From an uncultured Bacteroides sp. (GTDB lineage Bacteria; Bacteroidota; Bacteroidia; Bacteroidales; Bacteroidaceae), in assembly GCF_963677685.1 (NCBI RefSeq), contig NZ_OY782186.1, positions 1,798,001 through 1,862,000 on the forward strand: a DNA stretch of 64,000 nucleotides. The letters are read 5' to 3'. Within the stretch, counting starts at the first letter, position 1. Every line of letters starts with the position of its first letter. Shown here one piece after another: positions 24,035-33,809 of this stretch. The notes beneath the pieces were generated by a model. It was not told the DNA's origin, did not search any database, and saw only the letters and a list, made by a program, of their open reading frames with translations. The position numbers were made by a program, and so were the translations under genes.

Positions 24035-24253
24035 ATGAAACATCTCTTATTACGTATATGGCGTTTTTACTTTGAAGGCTTTCGAAGCATGACCCTGGGT
24101 CGCACTTTGTGGTTCATCATACTTATTAAATTATTCATAATGTTTTTTATTCTAAAGCTTTTTTTCTTTCCTAATTTTCTAAATAATAGACCTGAGGGAG
24201 AAAGTAAAGAAGAATACGTGGGTAATGAATTAATAAATCGTGCAATTCCTTAA
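24035..24253 (+). CDS. DUF4492 family small membrane protein
   Basis: A 72-residue protein with one strong membrane helix (LWFIILIKLFIMFFILKLFFF, about 26-46) between a basic N-terminus (MKHLLLRIWRFYFEGFRSMTLG) and an acidic tail. DUF4492 proteins occur directly upstream of cydA in Bacteroidetes. Here the gene is 9 bases from cydA, downstream of a consensus promoter. By location it probably assists assembly or is a small subunit of cytochrome bd oxidase, akin in position (not sequence) to the small subunits CydX/CydS. That role is inferred. Confidence 0.85.
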   Translation: MKHLLLRIWRFYFEGFRSMTLGRTLWFIILIKLFIMFFILKLFFFPNFLNNRPEGESKEEYVGNELINRAIP

Positions 24254-24262
24254 TTTTAATTT

Positions 24263-25816
24263 ATGATAAATAGCATTGACACTTCGTTAATTGATTGGTC
24301 GAGAGCACAATTTGCTTTAACGGCTATGTATCACTGGCTTTTTGTACCTCTAACTTTGGGGTTGGCTGTAGTGATGGGTATAATGGAAACTTTGTATTAC
24401 AAAACAGGTAATACGTTCTGGAAACATACTGCTAAGTTTTGGATGAAACTTTTTGGAATTAACTTTGCGGTTGGAGTAGCTACCGGATTGATTTTGGAAT
24501 TTGAATTTGGAACGAATTGGAGTAACTATTCATGGTTTGTTGGTGATATTTTTGGTGCACCGCTTGCCATAGAAGGTATTTTGGCGTTCTTTATGGAAGC
24601 TACTTTTATAGCTGTGATGTTCTTTGGTTGGAATAAAGTAAGCAAAGGATTTCATCTTACTTCTACTTGGTTGACGGGGCTTGGTGCGACTCTTTCCGCA
24701 TGGTGGATTCTAGTTGCAAATGCATGGATGCAGCATCCTGTAGGTATGGAATTTAATCCAGATACAGTACGTAATGAAATGGTCGATTTTTGGGCTGTAG
24801 CTTTTTCTCCTGTAGCTGTGAATAAATTTTTTCACACTGTTCTCTCTGGTTGGGTGTTGGGAGCCATTTTTGTAGTAGGAGTAAGTTCTTGGTTCTTATT
24901 AAAGAAACGTAATAAAGAATTTGCTTTAGCCAGCATCAAGATTGGAGCTGTTTTCGGATTAATTGCAACGCTTCTTTCTGCATGGACTGGTGACGGTTCT
25001 GGTTATCAAGTTGCTCGTACACAACCAATGAAATTGGCTGCAATGGAAGGTTACTACCATGGAGAGAAAGGAGCTGGTTTAGTTGCTATTGGAATGCTTA
25101 ATCCGGAAAAGAAGCAGTATGATGATGGGAAAGAGCCATTTATATTTCGTCTTGCTGTACCTAAAATGCTTTCTTTATTAGCTGAAAGGGAATTGAATGC
25201 TTATGTACCAGGCATTAATGATATAATAGAAGGGGGCTATACATTGAAAGATGGAACGGTAGCTCTTTCTGCATCAGAAAAAATAGAGCGTGGTAAAAAG
25301 GCTATTTCTGCTCTTGCTGCATATCGTTCTGCTAAAAAAGGAGGAAATGTGGCTGTCGCAGATTCTGCTTATACTGTTTTGAAAGACAATGTGGCTTATT
25401 TTGGTTATGGCTATATTAAAGATGTTCATGAGTTGGTTCCTAATGTTCCTATCACTTTTTACTCTTTCCGTATAATGGTTATGTTAGGGTTCTATTTTAT
25501 TCTTTTCTTTGCATTAGTTTTGATCTTTGTGTATAGAGATAAATTGGCATCTATGAAGTGGATGCATTGGATAGCACTTCTAACCATTCCACTTGGTTAT
25601 ATTGCTGCTGAGGCCGGGTGGGTAGTTGCAGAGTGTGGTAGGCAGCCATGGGCTATTCAAGATATGCTTCCTACATCAGCTTCTATCTCTAAACTGGGAG
25701 TTGGTTCTGTGCAAACAACATTCTTTATTTTCCTTGTTTTGTTTACTGTTATGCTGATAGCAGAGATCGGTATCATGCTTCGTGAGATAAAAAAAGGACC
25801 TGAATTTAATCAATAA
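24263..25816 (+). CDS. cydA: Cytochrome bd ubiquinol oxidase subunit I
   Basis: A 517-residue integral membrane subunit carrying the haems b558, b595 and d of the high-affinity quinol oxidase, used by Bacteroides for respiring trace oxygen. Conserved features are RAQFALTAMYHWLFVPLTLGL near residues 15-35 with the haem-ligand His, the GDGSGYQVARTQPMKLAAMEG region near 250, a short quinol-binding loop, and GRQPWAIQDMLPT near 460. Multiple membrane helices span the protein. It is followed 5 bases later by cydB. Confidence 0.96.
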   Translation: MINSIDTSLIDWSRAQFALTAMYHWLFVPLTLGLAVVMGIMETLYYKTGNTFWKHTAKFWMKLFGINFAVGVATGLILEFEFGTNWSNYSWFVGDIFGAPLAIEGILAFFMEATFIAVMFFGWNKVSKGFHLTSTWLTGLGATLSAWWILVANAWMQHPVGMEFNPDTVRNEMVDFWAVAFSPVAVNKFFHTVLSGWVLGAIFVVGVSSWFLLKKRNKEFALASIKIGAVFGLIATLLSAWTGDGSGYQVARTQPMKLAAMEGYYHGEKGAGLVAIGMLNPEKKQYDDGKEPFIFRLAVPKMLSLLAERELNAYVPGINDIIEGGYTLKDGTVALSASEKIERGKKAISALAAYRSAKKGGNVAVADSAYTVLKDNVAYFGYGYIKDVHELVPNVPITFYSFRIMVMLGFYFILFFALVLIFVYRDKLASMKWMHWIALLTIPLGYIAAEAGWVVAECGRQPWAIQDMLPTSASISKLGVGSVQTTFFIFLVLFTVMLIAEIGIMLREIKKGPEFNQ

Positions 25817-25821
25817 TAAAT

Positions 25822-26973
25822 ATGGATACATACACATTTCTTCAACAATATTGGTGGTTCGTAATTTCTTTGTTAGGAGCACTGTTGGTTCTTTTACTTT
25901 TTGTGCAAGGAGGAAACTCTATGCTCTTTAGTCTTCCTAAGACCGAAGATGAGCGCACTATGATGGTTAATTCAACTGGTCGTAAATGGGAGTTTACTTT
26001 TACGACATTGGTGACTTTTGGAGGAGCTTTTTTCGCTTCTTTCCCTTTATTCTATAGTACTAGTTTTGGTGGGGCTTATTGGTTGTGGATGATTATTCTT
26101 TTTAGTTTTGTTCTTCAAGCTGTGAGCTATGAATTTCAAAGTAAAGCAGGTAACTTGTTGGGCAAAAAAGTTTATCAGGCTTTTTTGGTTGTGAATGGTA
26201 TATTAGGCCCTGTTCTATTAGGAGGTGCGGTAGCTACTTTTTTTACTGGTTCAAATTTCTTGGTTGATAAGGGAAATATGGTTGAGGGAGCAATGCCAGT
26301 AATCAGTAGTTGGGGTAATTCATGGCACGGGCTTGATGCATTAGCTAATCCTTGGAATGTAATTCTAGGATTGGCTGTCTTTTTCTTGGCACGTGTACTG
26401 GGGACACTTTACTTTATTAATAATATAAGTGATGAAGCTTTTATTAAACGCTGCCGTCGTGCATTGATCTTTAATGGCGGATTATTTTTAGTTTTCTTTT
26501 TAGCTTTTGTTATTCGCACATTATTGGCTGATGGGTTTGCGGTAAATCCTGATACACAAGAAATTTATATGCAGTCTTATAAATATTTTAATAATTTCAT
26601 GGATATGCCCGTGGTACTTGTTCTCTTTTTATTGGGAGTGGTACTTGTTTTATTCGGTTTAATAATGAGTATTTTTAAGAATACTTTTGATAAAGGCATT
26701 TGGTTTACTGGTGCTGGTACAGTCTTTGCTGTACTTGCTTTATTCCTTTGTGCCGGATATAATAATACTGCTTATTACCCCTCTACAATTGATTTACAAA
26801 GTTCTTTAACGCTTACTAATAGTTGTTCTAGCCTATTTACCCTTAAAACAATGGCTTATGTTTCTATTCTTGTTCCATTTGTATTAGTTTATATTTTTTA
26901 TGCATGGCGTAAGATAGATAGTAAGAAAATCGATGTAGAAGAATTGAAAGAAGATGGAGGACATGCCTATTAA
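25822..26973 (+). CDS. cydB: Cytochrome bd ubiquinol oxidase subunit II
   Basis: The 383-residue partner of CydA, with eight or nine predicted membrane helices. Family features are an N-terminal helix with FVISLLGALLVLLLFVQGG, FEFQSKAGN-type sequence (YEFQSKAGNLLGKKVY), and NNTAYYPSTIDLQSSLTLTNSCSS near the C-terminus. It is the last gene of the DUF4492-cydA-cydB operon, ended by a strong shared hairpin 15 bases past the stop. Confidence 0.95.
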   Translation: MDTYTFLQQYWWFVISLLGALLVLLLFVQGGNSMLFSLPKTEDERTMMVNSTGRKWEFTFTTLVTFGGAFFASFPLFYSTSFGGAYWLWMIILFSFVLQAVSYEFQSKAGNLLGKKVYQAFLVVNGILGPVLLGGAVATFFTGSNFLVDKGNMVEGAMPVISSWGNSWHGLDALANPWNVILGLAVFFLARVLGTLYFINNISDEAFIKRCRRALIFNGGLFLVFFLAFVIRTLLADGFAVNPDTQEIYMQSYKYFNNFMDMPVVLVLFLLGVVLVLFGLIMSIFKNTFDKGIWFTGAGTVFAVLALFLCAGYNNTAYYPSTIDLQSSLTLTNSCSSLFTLKTMAYVSILVPFVLVYIFYAWRKIDSKKIDVEELKEDGGHAY

Positions 26974-26988
26974 TAGGTATATTTCTAT

Positions 26989-27036
26989 AAAATAAAGAAT
27001 CCCTCTCAGAAATTTCTAAGAGGGATTCTTTATTTT
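26989..27036. terminator. Bidirectional terminator between cydB and the convergent dehydrogenase
   Basis: Arms 26989-27006 and 27019-27036 (AAAATAAAGAATCCCTCT and its complement) pair over 18 bases with a 12-base loop. A/T-rich outer ends provide U-runs in both directions, suiting the convergent genes cydB and the D-2-hydroxyacid dehydrogenase. Confidence 0.85.
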
Positions 27037-27067
27037 ATAGCGTTAGATTAATTTTATCTATAAATAA

Positions 27068-28024
27068 TTATTTAGCAACATTGTTAATAGGTTTACCGGC
27101 TATGAATGCTTTCAGGTTATCAAGCATTATATCCATTAATCGTTGGCGGGCGGCCTTAGTAGCCCATGCAATATGAGGAGTTATATAGCAATTCTTTGCT
27201 GTGAGCAGAGGGTTAGTAGGTAGAGGAGGTTCAGATGAAAGAACATCGACACCTGCTGCAAATATTTTTTTACTGTTTAAGGCATCTGCTAAGTCTTGTT
27301 CATTAATAAGTTGTCCACGTCCGGTATTAATGAGAATTGCATTTGATTTCATTAAAGATAATCTTCGTGCATTAACAAGATTTTCGGTTTCTTCGTTTAA
27401 TGGACAATGTAGGCTAATAATGTCACATTCACTAAAAAGTTCGTCTAATTCCATTTTTTTTATTTCTGGTGGTAATTGCAATGTAGATTTAGAAGTATAT
27501 GTAAAAACTTGCATACAAAATCCTAAAGCAATACGTGCTGTAGCATATCCGGTATGTCCTAGACCAATAAGCCCTATTTTTTTCCCTTGAAGTTCTATGA
27601 GAGGAGTATCCCAAAAGCAAAAATCATGACTTTGACTCCATCGTCCTTTTCTCACTTCTTCTGAATGATGTTGTACTTGTTGGGTTATATTCAATATATG
27701 GCCAAATACCATTTGAGCCACTGAAGGAGTACTATAAGATGGGATGTTGGTTACTATGATTCCCTTTTCCTTGGCTGCGGATATATCTACTACATTATAC
27801 CCGGTTGCTAGTACTCCTATATATTTTAGCTGTGGAAGTTGAGATATTATTTGGGATGTGATGACTGTTTTATTCGTCATGATGACATCTGCATCTTTAG
27901 CATGTTTCAAAATTTTATCTGAAGGAGTGCGGTCATATATTATGCATTCTCCCAGAGTTTTTAGCTCATCCCATAATAGATCACCTGGATTTAGTCCATA
28001 TCCATCTAATATCACTATTTTCAT
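27068..28024 (-). CDS. D-2-hydroxyacid dehydrogenase
   Basis: A 318-residue NAD-dependent oxidoreductase reducing a 2-oxoacid to a D-2-hydroxyacid (the glycerate/hydroxypyruvate or lactate group cannot be distinguished). The Rossmann motif GLIGLGHTGYATARIA is near 153-168. The catalytic triad is Arg in INTGRGQLIN near 235, Glu in VLSSEPP near 265 and His in ITPHIAWAT near 284. The gene starts 32 bases after rarA on the same strand, so it is probably co-transcribed with rarA and the DUF5686 gene, although the functions look unrelated. Confidence 0.9.
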   Translation of the reverse strand: MKIVILDGYGLNPGDLLWDELKTLGECIIYDRTPSDKILKHAKDADVIMTNKTVITSQIISQLPQLKYIGVLATGYNVVDISAAKEKGIIVTNIPSYSTPSVAQMVFGHILNITQQVQHHSEEVRKGRWSQSHDFCFWDTPLIELQGKKIGLIGLGHTGYATARIALGFCMQVFTYTSKSTLQLPPEIKKMELDELFSECDIISLHCPLNEETENLVNARRLSLMKSNAILINTGRGQLINEQDLADALNSKKIFAAGVDVLSSEPPLPTNPLLTAKNCYITPHIAWATKAARQRLMDIMLDNLKAFIAGKPINNVAK

Positions 28025-28056
28025 AATTATCTTCTTTAAAATACGTATATTATCAA

Positions 28057-29328
28057 TTATTTACTATATTTTTCATCCCATAGCTTTTTCATTTGCTGAA
28101 GATGTTTGGCTTCTGCAGGATTGTTTTGAGGTTGCCAAATCCGCCGTTCTTTTAATTCATCTGGAAGGTACTGCTGTTTTATAAAATTCCCTTTATAGTT
28201 ATGAGCATATTTGTAGTTCTCTCCGTATCCCAACTGTTTCATCAGTTTAGTAGGAGCATTACGAAGATGTAAAGGAACAGGAAGATTGCCTGTCTCCTCT
28301 ACCAATCGTAAAGCGTCGTTAATGGCTGTATAGGCTGAGTTGCTTTTGGGACTAGTGGCTAAGTATATTGTTGTTTCAGCTAATGGAATACGTCCTTCAG
28401 GCCAGCCCACTTTCATAAGAGTGTCAAAGCAAGCATTAGCTAATAAAAGAGCGTTTGGGTTGGCTAATCCGATATCCTCTGATGCTGATATTACCAATCG
28501 GCGAGCAATAAACGAAGGATCTTCACCTCCTGCTACCATTCGTGCAAGCCAATAAATGGCGCCATCAGGGTCACTTCCGCGGATAGATTTGATGAAAGCA
28601 GAAATGATGTCATAATGCATTTCTCCATCCTTATCGTATGCTAAAGGATTTTGCTGTAATCGGTCGATTACTATATCGTCGGTTATGACTACGGTATCTT
28701 CACTATCCGACTCAACGACAAGTTCCAGTATATTAAGCAATTTACGTGCGTCACCTCCAGAAAAGCGTAGCATGGCATCGGCTTCTCTTATCTCTATATT
28801 TCGCTCTTTTAATATCTCATCAGAGATAATTGCTTTCTGAAGAAGTTCGAGTAAATCTTCTTTTTCTAGGGACTTGAGAGTATATAGCTGGCACCGAGAT
28901 AAAAGTGGTCGGATAACTTCAAATGATGGATTTTCGGTAGTAGCTCCAATTAATGTAACCGTGCCTTGCTCTACTGCTCCGAGTAATGAATCTTGTTGAG
29001 ATTTGCTAAAACGATGTATCTCGTCAATAAATAGTATGGGGCTACTTTGAGAAAAAAATCTATTATTTTTGGCACGCTCTATTACATCACGAACATCTTT
29101 TACTCCTGATGTGACAGCACTAAGTGAATAGAAAGGAGTTTCTAATTTATTGGCTATGATTTGTGCTAAAGTTGTCTTGCCTACTCCTGGAGGTCCCCAT
29201 AATATAAATGAAGAGATGCGTCCGGTATCAATCATTTTGCGGAGGATAGCTCCTGGTCCTACTAAATGTTTTTGCCCTATATATTCATCTAGTGTTTTAG
29301 GTCTAAGTCTTTCTGCTAATGGTCTCAT
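28057..29328 (-). CDS. rarA: Replication-associated recombination protein A (RarA/MgsA)
   Basis: A 423-residue AAA+ ATPase acting at stalled replication forks. The start MRPLAERLRPKTLDEYIGQKHL is a family hallmark. Walker A is GPPGVGKTT near residue 45, Walker B is LFIDEIHRF near 95 with the following SKSQQD, sensor 1 is IGATTENPSF, and the C-terminal MgsA_C domain has GSDPDGAIYWLARM and LPVPLHLRNAPT. It sits 11 bases downstream of the DUF5686 gene. Full length, no anomalies. Confidence 0.95.
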   Translation of the reverse strand: MRPLAERLRPKTLDEYIGQKHLVGPGAILRKMIDTGRISSFILWGPPGVGKTTLAQIIANKLETPFYSLSAVTSGVKDVRDVIERAKNNRFFSQSSPILFIDEIHRFSKSQQDSLLGAVEQGTVTLIGATTENPSFEVIRPLLSRCQLYTLKSLEKEDLLELLQKAIISDEILKERNIEIREADAMLRFSGGDARKLLNILELVVESDSEDTVVITDDIVIDRLQQNPLAYDKDGEMHYDIISAFIKSIRGSDPDGAIYWLARMVAGGEDPSFIARRLVISASEDIGLANPNALLLANACFDTLMKVGWPEGRIPLAETTIYLATSPKSNSAYTAINDALRLVEETGNLPVPLHLRNAPTKLMKQLGYGENYKYAHNYKGNFIKQQYLPDELKERRIWQPQNNPAEAKHLQQMKKLWDEKYSK

Positions 29329-29339
29329 AATTACTATGA

Positions 29340-31904
29340 TTAGAAAGTCATCATTACCATGAAACGAATACCACTTTTGTTAATGTTAGGATTGTCAAGA
29401 TAGGTAAGTCTGCGCACATATTCTATGTGTAGTATCTTAAATATATTATGAATTCCAATGCTGGCTTCCAAATAAGGTATTTTAGGGTCCATGACGAAAC
29501 TGCTTGTTTCCCCATCACGAGTAGGAAAGCGGAATAGAGTTCCGTCTCCCGGATTTTTATATGGATTGTTTCTATCAGATAATGAACCATAGAAAGCACG
29601 GAATCTAATAACTTCTCTCCATTTTAATTTTTTTATTAGAGGTATACGATTAAATAGTTTTCCATTCATATCATACGTAAGGGACATGGATGCGTAACGG
29701 TCATTAAGAAATTCCATGTTGTTAACTAAATTGAATGTTTCAAGCTGCATTATATAAGATAAGTTAGCTTCGGGTAATATAAGCAAAGGAAATGGTACTT
29801 TATTCCATTGAACACTCCCTTTAAAAGTAACATCTACTTTTCCCCATGAAGAAAGCCAAAAACGCTTCCATATAGTGGCTTCTGTAAGATTGAAATTGTA
29901 TTCTCCTCCTGCTAATCCTCTTACACCCATTGTGTGTGAGAGCGTGAATACAGGGGCATCTAAAGAAACAGGGAAACGCCGTTGTTTTGTATTTACAAAT
30001 GTTTCTCCGGGTGCATAGCGTAGTACTGCAGCAAATTCGGTTGTTGTGATATCGTGAACAGGGGTTTTAACATCATCATTGCGTAGATATTCCAACTTGC
30101 CTGTAGGTTGATCATTTCGATGGCGTCCCATTAGTTTTATAGATAAACCAGCCATTGATTCTTGTTCATATGTTAGTGTGGCATCACGTATGTACGACAT
30201 TTGATCGTCAGGTGATGCTTTCCATGATACAAATACATTATCTTTGTCCGTTGCTAAAAATTTATCCATTGGCGACATGACATCGTAGCTATATGAAGCA
30301 GTAATGTTATTTTTAGGAAACTCCCATGGTAGATAGTTACATTTAGGGAAAGAATAAATAGCTTGAGCTTTGTATTTCCACTTTTGGTCTTTAAATCCAT
30401 AAGCTCCATACCCACTCAAAAATAAATGATGGTCAAAATTACCTGTAGTTTGTCCACTTAACCTTAAGCGAGTTCCATCTACATAGTTTTTTGTTATCAT
30501 CGTGTTTATCGGTCCTATATCAAATTTACTAGGATTTTCTTTTGTTCCAGTTTCTACGAAATTTTCTATTAACGCTTTGGCTCCAAAAATAATATATTTA
30601 AACCCTGGTATTTGTTCAAGCTGATTTACAAACAAATCCATGCTACTTTCAGTCTTTGTCAAAGGAACTTGCCTTACGCTTGCCCAAAACTCATCACTTT
30701 TAGTCAGCATATCGGTTTGCTTCATCACGTTTCCTCTGAATTTAAATAAACGGGCTTCAATGGGGCTAAATGAATAGTTTGTGTATTTAGTAGTTCGCTC
30801 TACCTGTATTCCTTGGATAGATTTCATAAAGGATAAATCCACTGTCATATCATCGTCTGTAAGCACCCAGTTTCCATTTGGCAACTGTTCATAGTTTTGG
30901 ACAATATCTAGATTGTTGACGAAGTTTACTCCAGTCTTTTTAGGCAGATTCATTAAGCATCTTTTTACTGCATAAGTTGAATCCTTTAAGACATATAGAT
31001 GACCGGTAAATCCGAAATCTTGTGAATTTTGAGGTACAAAAGTTAAGTGAACACATTCATGTTTATCTACCATAACGGTATCCATCAGATAGAATTTATA
31101 AAAAGAAATAGCCGATTTTGATATAGGGCTCACAAAAGGAGTCTGCAATAAACGGATATTATTATCATAGATATTAACATCAGAAAAGACATCTTTGAGG
31201 ATAGTACTTAGCATATCACCTGTGGAGAAGAGTTCATTTACTCCACTTGAGTTCATTCCTTTAATAATTGTCTTTAAGTTTTTAGGATCTTTCCGGTAAA
31301 TAATTTGGGATGCAGTTTCTTCTATTGCGATAGGAAGAATCATTTTATTGGTTTTAGGAGAAACTTCTACCTGATTAGCTAAGAACGAAAATTTCTTGTA
31401 GATGCCTTTTTTTAAACTTTCAGGAGTGACATCGTTAATGGAAGTTTTCATTTTTTCATACTTATCGTATTGGTAGTAATCGTTCTCCTCTAATTTTTGA
31501 GCAGATTTATGGCTAATAACTTTGCGCATAAAATCTACAGCCGGATTATTTTTTCGAGAATATTTTTCTTTTTTAGGTTTAACCACCACTTCGCTTAATT
31601 GAATATCAGCAGGTTTTAGTTGAACATTCAATTCTTTCATGTTCGGTGATATTTTTATAACCTTTGTTATATAGCCAATAGCAGAGAAAGTAACTTTGTT
31701 CCATCCTCTTCTAGTATCTATCTTATAAGCGCCATTTACGTCTGTAATACTTCCTACACCTTTACCTTCATAGAACACGGATATGTACATCAACGGCTCA
31801 TGAGATATTGAATCGGTGACAATACCTCGTAGTTGTGCAAATGCACTGGGAATAAAGAATAATAGGAAGAATAGTATAATTAGTTTGTTATATAGCTTTC
31901 TCAT
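29340..31904 (-). CDS. DUF5686 outer-membrane protein with carboxypeptidase-regulatory-like domain
   Basis: An 854-residue protein. The signal peptide MRKLYNKLIILFFLLFFIPSAFA is followed by a CarboxypepD_reg-like beta-sandwich (about 25-105, LRGIVTDSISHEPLMYISV), then the long DUF5686 region. The latter has the aromatic, strand-rich repeats of a beta-barrel and ends in Phe (RFMVMMTF), as outer-membrane barrels do. Such proteins are TonB-receptor-like but lack a plug domain. The function is not established; envelope biogenesis or transport is plausible. It leads a likely operon with rarA and the hydroxyacid dehydrogenase. Confidence 0.85.
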   Translation of the reverse strand: MRKLYNKLIILFFLLFFIPSAFAQLRGIVTDSISHEPLMYISVFYEGKGVGSITDVNGAYKIDTRRGWNKVTFSAIGYITKVIKISPNMKELNVQLKPADIQLSEVVVKPKKEKYSRKNNPAVDFMRKVISHKSAQKLEENDYYQYDKYEKMKTSINDVTPESLKKGIYKKFSFLANQVEVSPKTNKMILPIAIEETASQIIYRKDPKNLKTIIKGMNSSGVNELFSTGDMLSTILKDVFSDVNIYDNNIRLLQTPFVSPISKSAISFYKFYLMDTVMVDKHECVHLTFVPQNSQDFGFTGHLYVLKDSTYAVKRCLMNLPKKTGVNFVNNLDIVQNYEQLPNGNWVLTDDDMTVDLSFMKSIQGIQVERTTKYTNYSFSPIEARLFKFRGNVMKQTDMLTKSDEFWASVRQVPLTKTESSMDLFVNQLEQIPGFKYIIFGAKALIENFVETGTKENPSKFDIGPINTMITKNYVDGTRLRLSGQTTGNFDHHLFLSGYGAYGFKDQKWKYKAQAIYSFPKCNYLPWEFPKNNITASYSYDVMSPMDKFLATDKDNVFVSWKASPDDQMSYIRDATLTYEQESMAGLSIKLMGRHRNDQPTGKLEYLRNDDVKTPVHDITTTEFAAVLRYAPGETFVNTKQRRFPVSLDAPVFTLSHTMGVRGLAGGEYNFNLTEATIWKRFWLSSWGKVDVTFKGSVQWNKVPFPLLILPEANLSYIMQLETFNLVNNMEFLNDRYASMSLTYDMNGKLFNRIPLIKKLKWREVIRFRAFYGSLSDRNNPYKNPGDGTLFRFPTRDGETSSFVMDPKIPYLEASIGIHNIFKILHIEYVRRLTYLDNPNINKSGIRFMVMMTF

Positions 31905-31924
31905 ACCTAAATATAATAAGTAAA

Positions 31925-31932
31925 CAAAGGTA
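31925..31932 (-). promoter_or_regulatory. Putative -7 box for the DUF5686-rarA operon
   Basis: The reverse-strand TACCTTTG matches TAnnTTTG exactly, 20 bases upstream of the DUF5686 start codon. A clear TTTG at -33 is lacking. Confidence 0.4.
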
Positions 31933-32017
31933 ATAATTTGCTTTTATGTCGAGTGTTTTTATAACAGTTTTTATGCTACTTTTTTTTATTCTAATTTTTA
32001 TAAATTGAAGGTCTTAT

Positions 32018-33103
32018 TTATTCGTTGAGAAGAATTTGTACGATTCTATCTGCTGTTCGTCCATCCCATCGATCAGGTAATGTACCTTTTTTCCATTCTC
32101 CTTGTAATAATTTATCTATGGTTGAACCAAGCATTTTGGAGTCTTCTCCAACTAGTTCATTAGTTCCTATTCGCCATGTTTCCGGATGTTCTGCATAGGT
32201 ATTAAGGGTGATACAAGGTACCCCTAAAAAGGTTGCTTCTTCAGCTACATTGCCAGAATCAGTTATAATAGCTTTTGCTTTGTTGATAAGGTAACCAAAA
32301 AATAAATAACTCTGCGGTAATAGAATGTGCAAGTTGGGGGCTTGAATTTTTAACTCCTTGATCGCATCGCTAACATAGGTATGTAATGGTGCGACAATAG
32401 GCATGCCGTCTGCTTTTTCAATGATTTTTTTGATTATTTCCCTGAAATTTGTTTTATTATTGATAAGTGCATGGCGGTTGATTGTAAGCAATATGTAATT
32501 TTGTTCTTTTAATCCTAATACATTGAACCATATCGGGCGAATTAAGCGGTTGCGGTTATAGCGTATTGTATCAATCAGAATATTCCCAACGTAGTATACA
32601 TGCTCATTCTCTGTACCGGATTGATTAAGATTTCTATTAGCTACCATGCCTGCGGTAAAAAGGTAATCAGATAGGCCATCTGTTATCATTCTGTTAACCT
32701 CTTTAGGCATACTCATATCAAAAGATCGCGTACCAGCTACGAGGTGAGCCACTTTTATCTTTTGTTTTTTTGCTACAATAGCACAACTCATGGTTGAAAT
32801 TAGATCATCGACAACTAAAACTACGTGTGCTGGGTTTTCTGCTAATTCACGCTCGAATGCTATCATGATACCAGCCGTGAGTTCTGTAGAGTTATTACCA
32901 CTAACTCCTAGATATATATCTGGTGCCTTCATTCCTAAATCAGCAAATAGGGAAGCATCTATACTTGTATCACCTTGAACCCCGGTATATACTAATCTAT
33001 AAAAAATACGCTTTCCTTGAGTTTGTACAGCTTCGATGGCACGAGTAATAGGCGCTATTTTCATAAAATTGGGACGAGCCCCGGCAACAATTGTTATTTT
33101 CAT
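32018..33103 (-). CDS. wecB: UDP-N-acetylglucosamine 2-epimerase (non-hydrolysing)
   Basis: A 361-residue GT-B fold epimerase converting UDP-GlcNAc to UDP-ManNAc for surface polysaccharide synthesis. Family features are the N-terminal AGARPNFMKIAPI, the His-containing ILLTINRHALINNKTNF near 195-215, and ITDSGNVAEEATFLGVPCITL near 285-305 with the conserved DSGG-like (here DSGN) and E residues. No other polysaccharide gene is adjacent, so its product pool must serve pathways encoded elsewhere. The NRHALIN segment replaces the more usual HRREN-type motif, so a related sugar specificity cannot be excluded. Confidence 0.85.
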   Translation of the reverse strand: MKITIVAGARPNFMKIAPITRAIEAVQTQGKRIFYRLVYTGVQGDTSIDASLFADLGMKAPDIYLGVSGNNSTELTAGIMIAFERELAENPAHVVLVVDDLISTMSCAIVAKKQKIKVAHLVAGTRSFDMSMPKEVNRMITDGLSDYLFTAGMVANRNLNQSGTENEHVYYVGNILIDTIRYNRNRLIRPIWFNVLGLKEQNYILLTINRHALINNKTNFREIIKKIIEKADGMPIVAPLHTYVSDAIKELKIQAPNLHILLPQSYLFFGYLINKAKAIITDSGNVAEEATFLGVPCITLNTYAEHPETWRIGTNELVGEDSKMLGSTIDKLLQGEWKKGTLPDRWDGRTADRIVQILLNE

Positions 33104-33132
33104 TACTATCCTTTAGCTATTATTTCATCTTG

Positions 33133-33140
33133 CAAATGTA
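33133..33140 (-). promoter_or_regulatory. Putative -7 box for wecB
   Basis: The reverse-strand TACATTTG matches TAnnTTTG exactly, 29 bases upstream of the wecB start. No convincing -33 TTTG. Confidence 0.35.
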
Positions 33141-33191
33141 CGTCTTCTTTTGGAATTTATTTGTTCCTTTGTATGCAAAAAAACTTAGAAT

Positions 33192-33806
33192 ATGCCAACA
33201 TTTGTTCAGATTATAGAGTTTATAGGTACATTTGCTTTTGCTATTAGCGGCATCCGTTTAGCTTCGGCTAAACAGTTTGATTGGTTTGGAGCGTATGTAG
33301 TAGGTTTAGCCACTGCTATAGGAGGCGGAACAATTCGAGATTTGTTGTTAGGAGTGACTCCTTTTTGGATGACTACCCCAGTGTATATTATATGTTCTGC
33401 TCTTGCATTGCTGTGGGTTATTTTTTTTGGTAAATTACTTATTCGGCTACATAATACTTTTTTTATTTTTGATAGTATTGGTTTAGCTCTTTTTACAGTG
33501 GTAGGAGTTGGAAAAACATTAGCTTTAGGATACCCTTTTTGGGTAGCTATTATTATGGGTAGTATTACTGGTGCAGCTGGTGGGGTTATAAGGGATGTTT
33601 TTATTAACGAAATACCTCTGATTTTTCGAAAAGAGATATATGCTGTAGCATGTGTCGCAGGAGGGTTAATTTATTGGTTATCTTCTTTATTAGAGCTTAC
33701 CCCAATGCTGATGCAAATATTTAGTGGTATAACAGTTTTTATAGTGCGTTTACTTGCTGTTAAATATCAGATATGCTTACCTATTTTGAAGGGACATACT
33801 GAGTGA
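33192..33806 (+). CDS. Trimeric intracellular cation channel (TRIC/UPF0126) family protein
   Basis: A 204-residue membrane protein with seven hydrophobic segments and two homologous halves. The first repeat has FAFAISGIRLASAKQFDWFG and IGGGTIRDLLLG (about 10-55). The second has LALFTVVGVGKTLALGYPFW and GAAGGVIRDVF (about 95-140). The GGGxxRD motif in each half is typical of bacterial TRIC channels, thought to conduct potassium-like monovalent cations. It is divergent from wecB and convergent with the DUF4251 gene, so apparently a single-gene unit. Confidence 0.9.
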   Translation: MPTFVQIIEFIGTFAFAISGIRLASAKQFDWFGAYVVGLATAIGGGTIRDLLLGVTPFWMTTPVYIICSALALLWVIFFGKLLIRLHNTFFIFDSIGLALFTVVGVGKTLALGYPFWVAIIMGSITGAAGGVIRDVFINEIPLIFRKEIYAVACVAGGLIYWLSSLLELTPMLMQIFSGITVFIVRLLAVKYQICLPILKGHTE

Positions 33807-33809
33807 CTT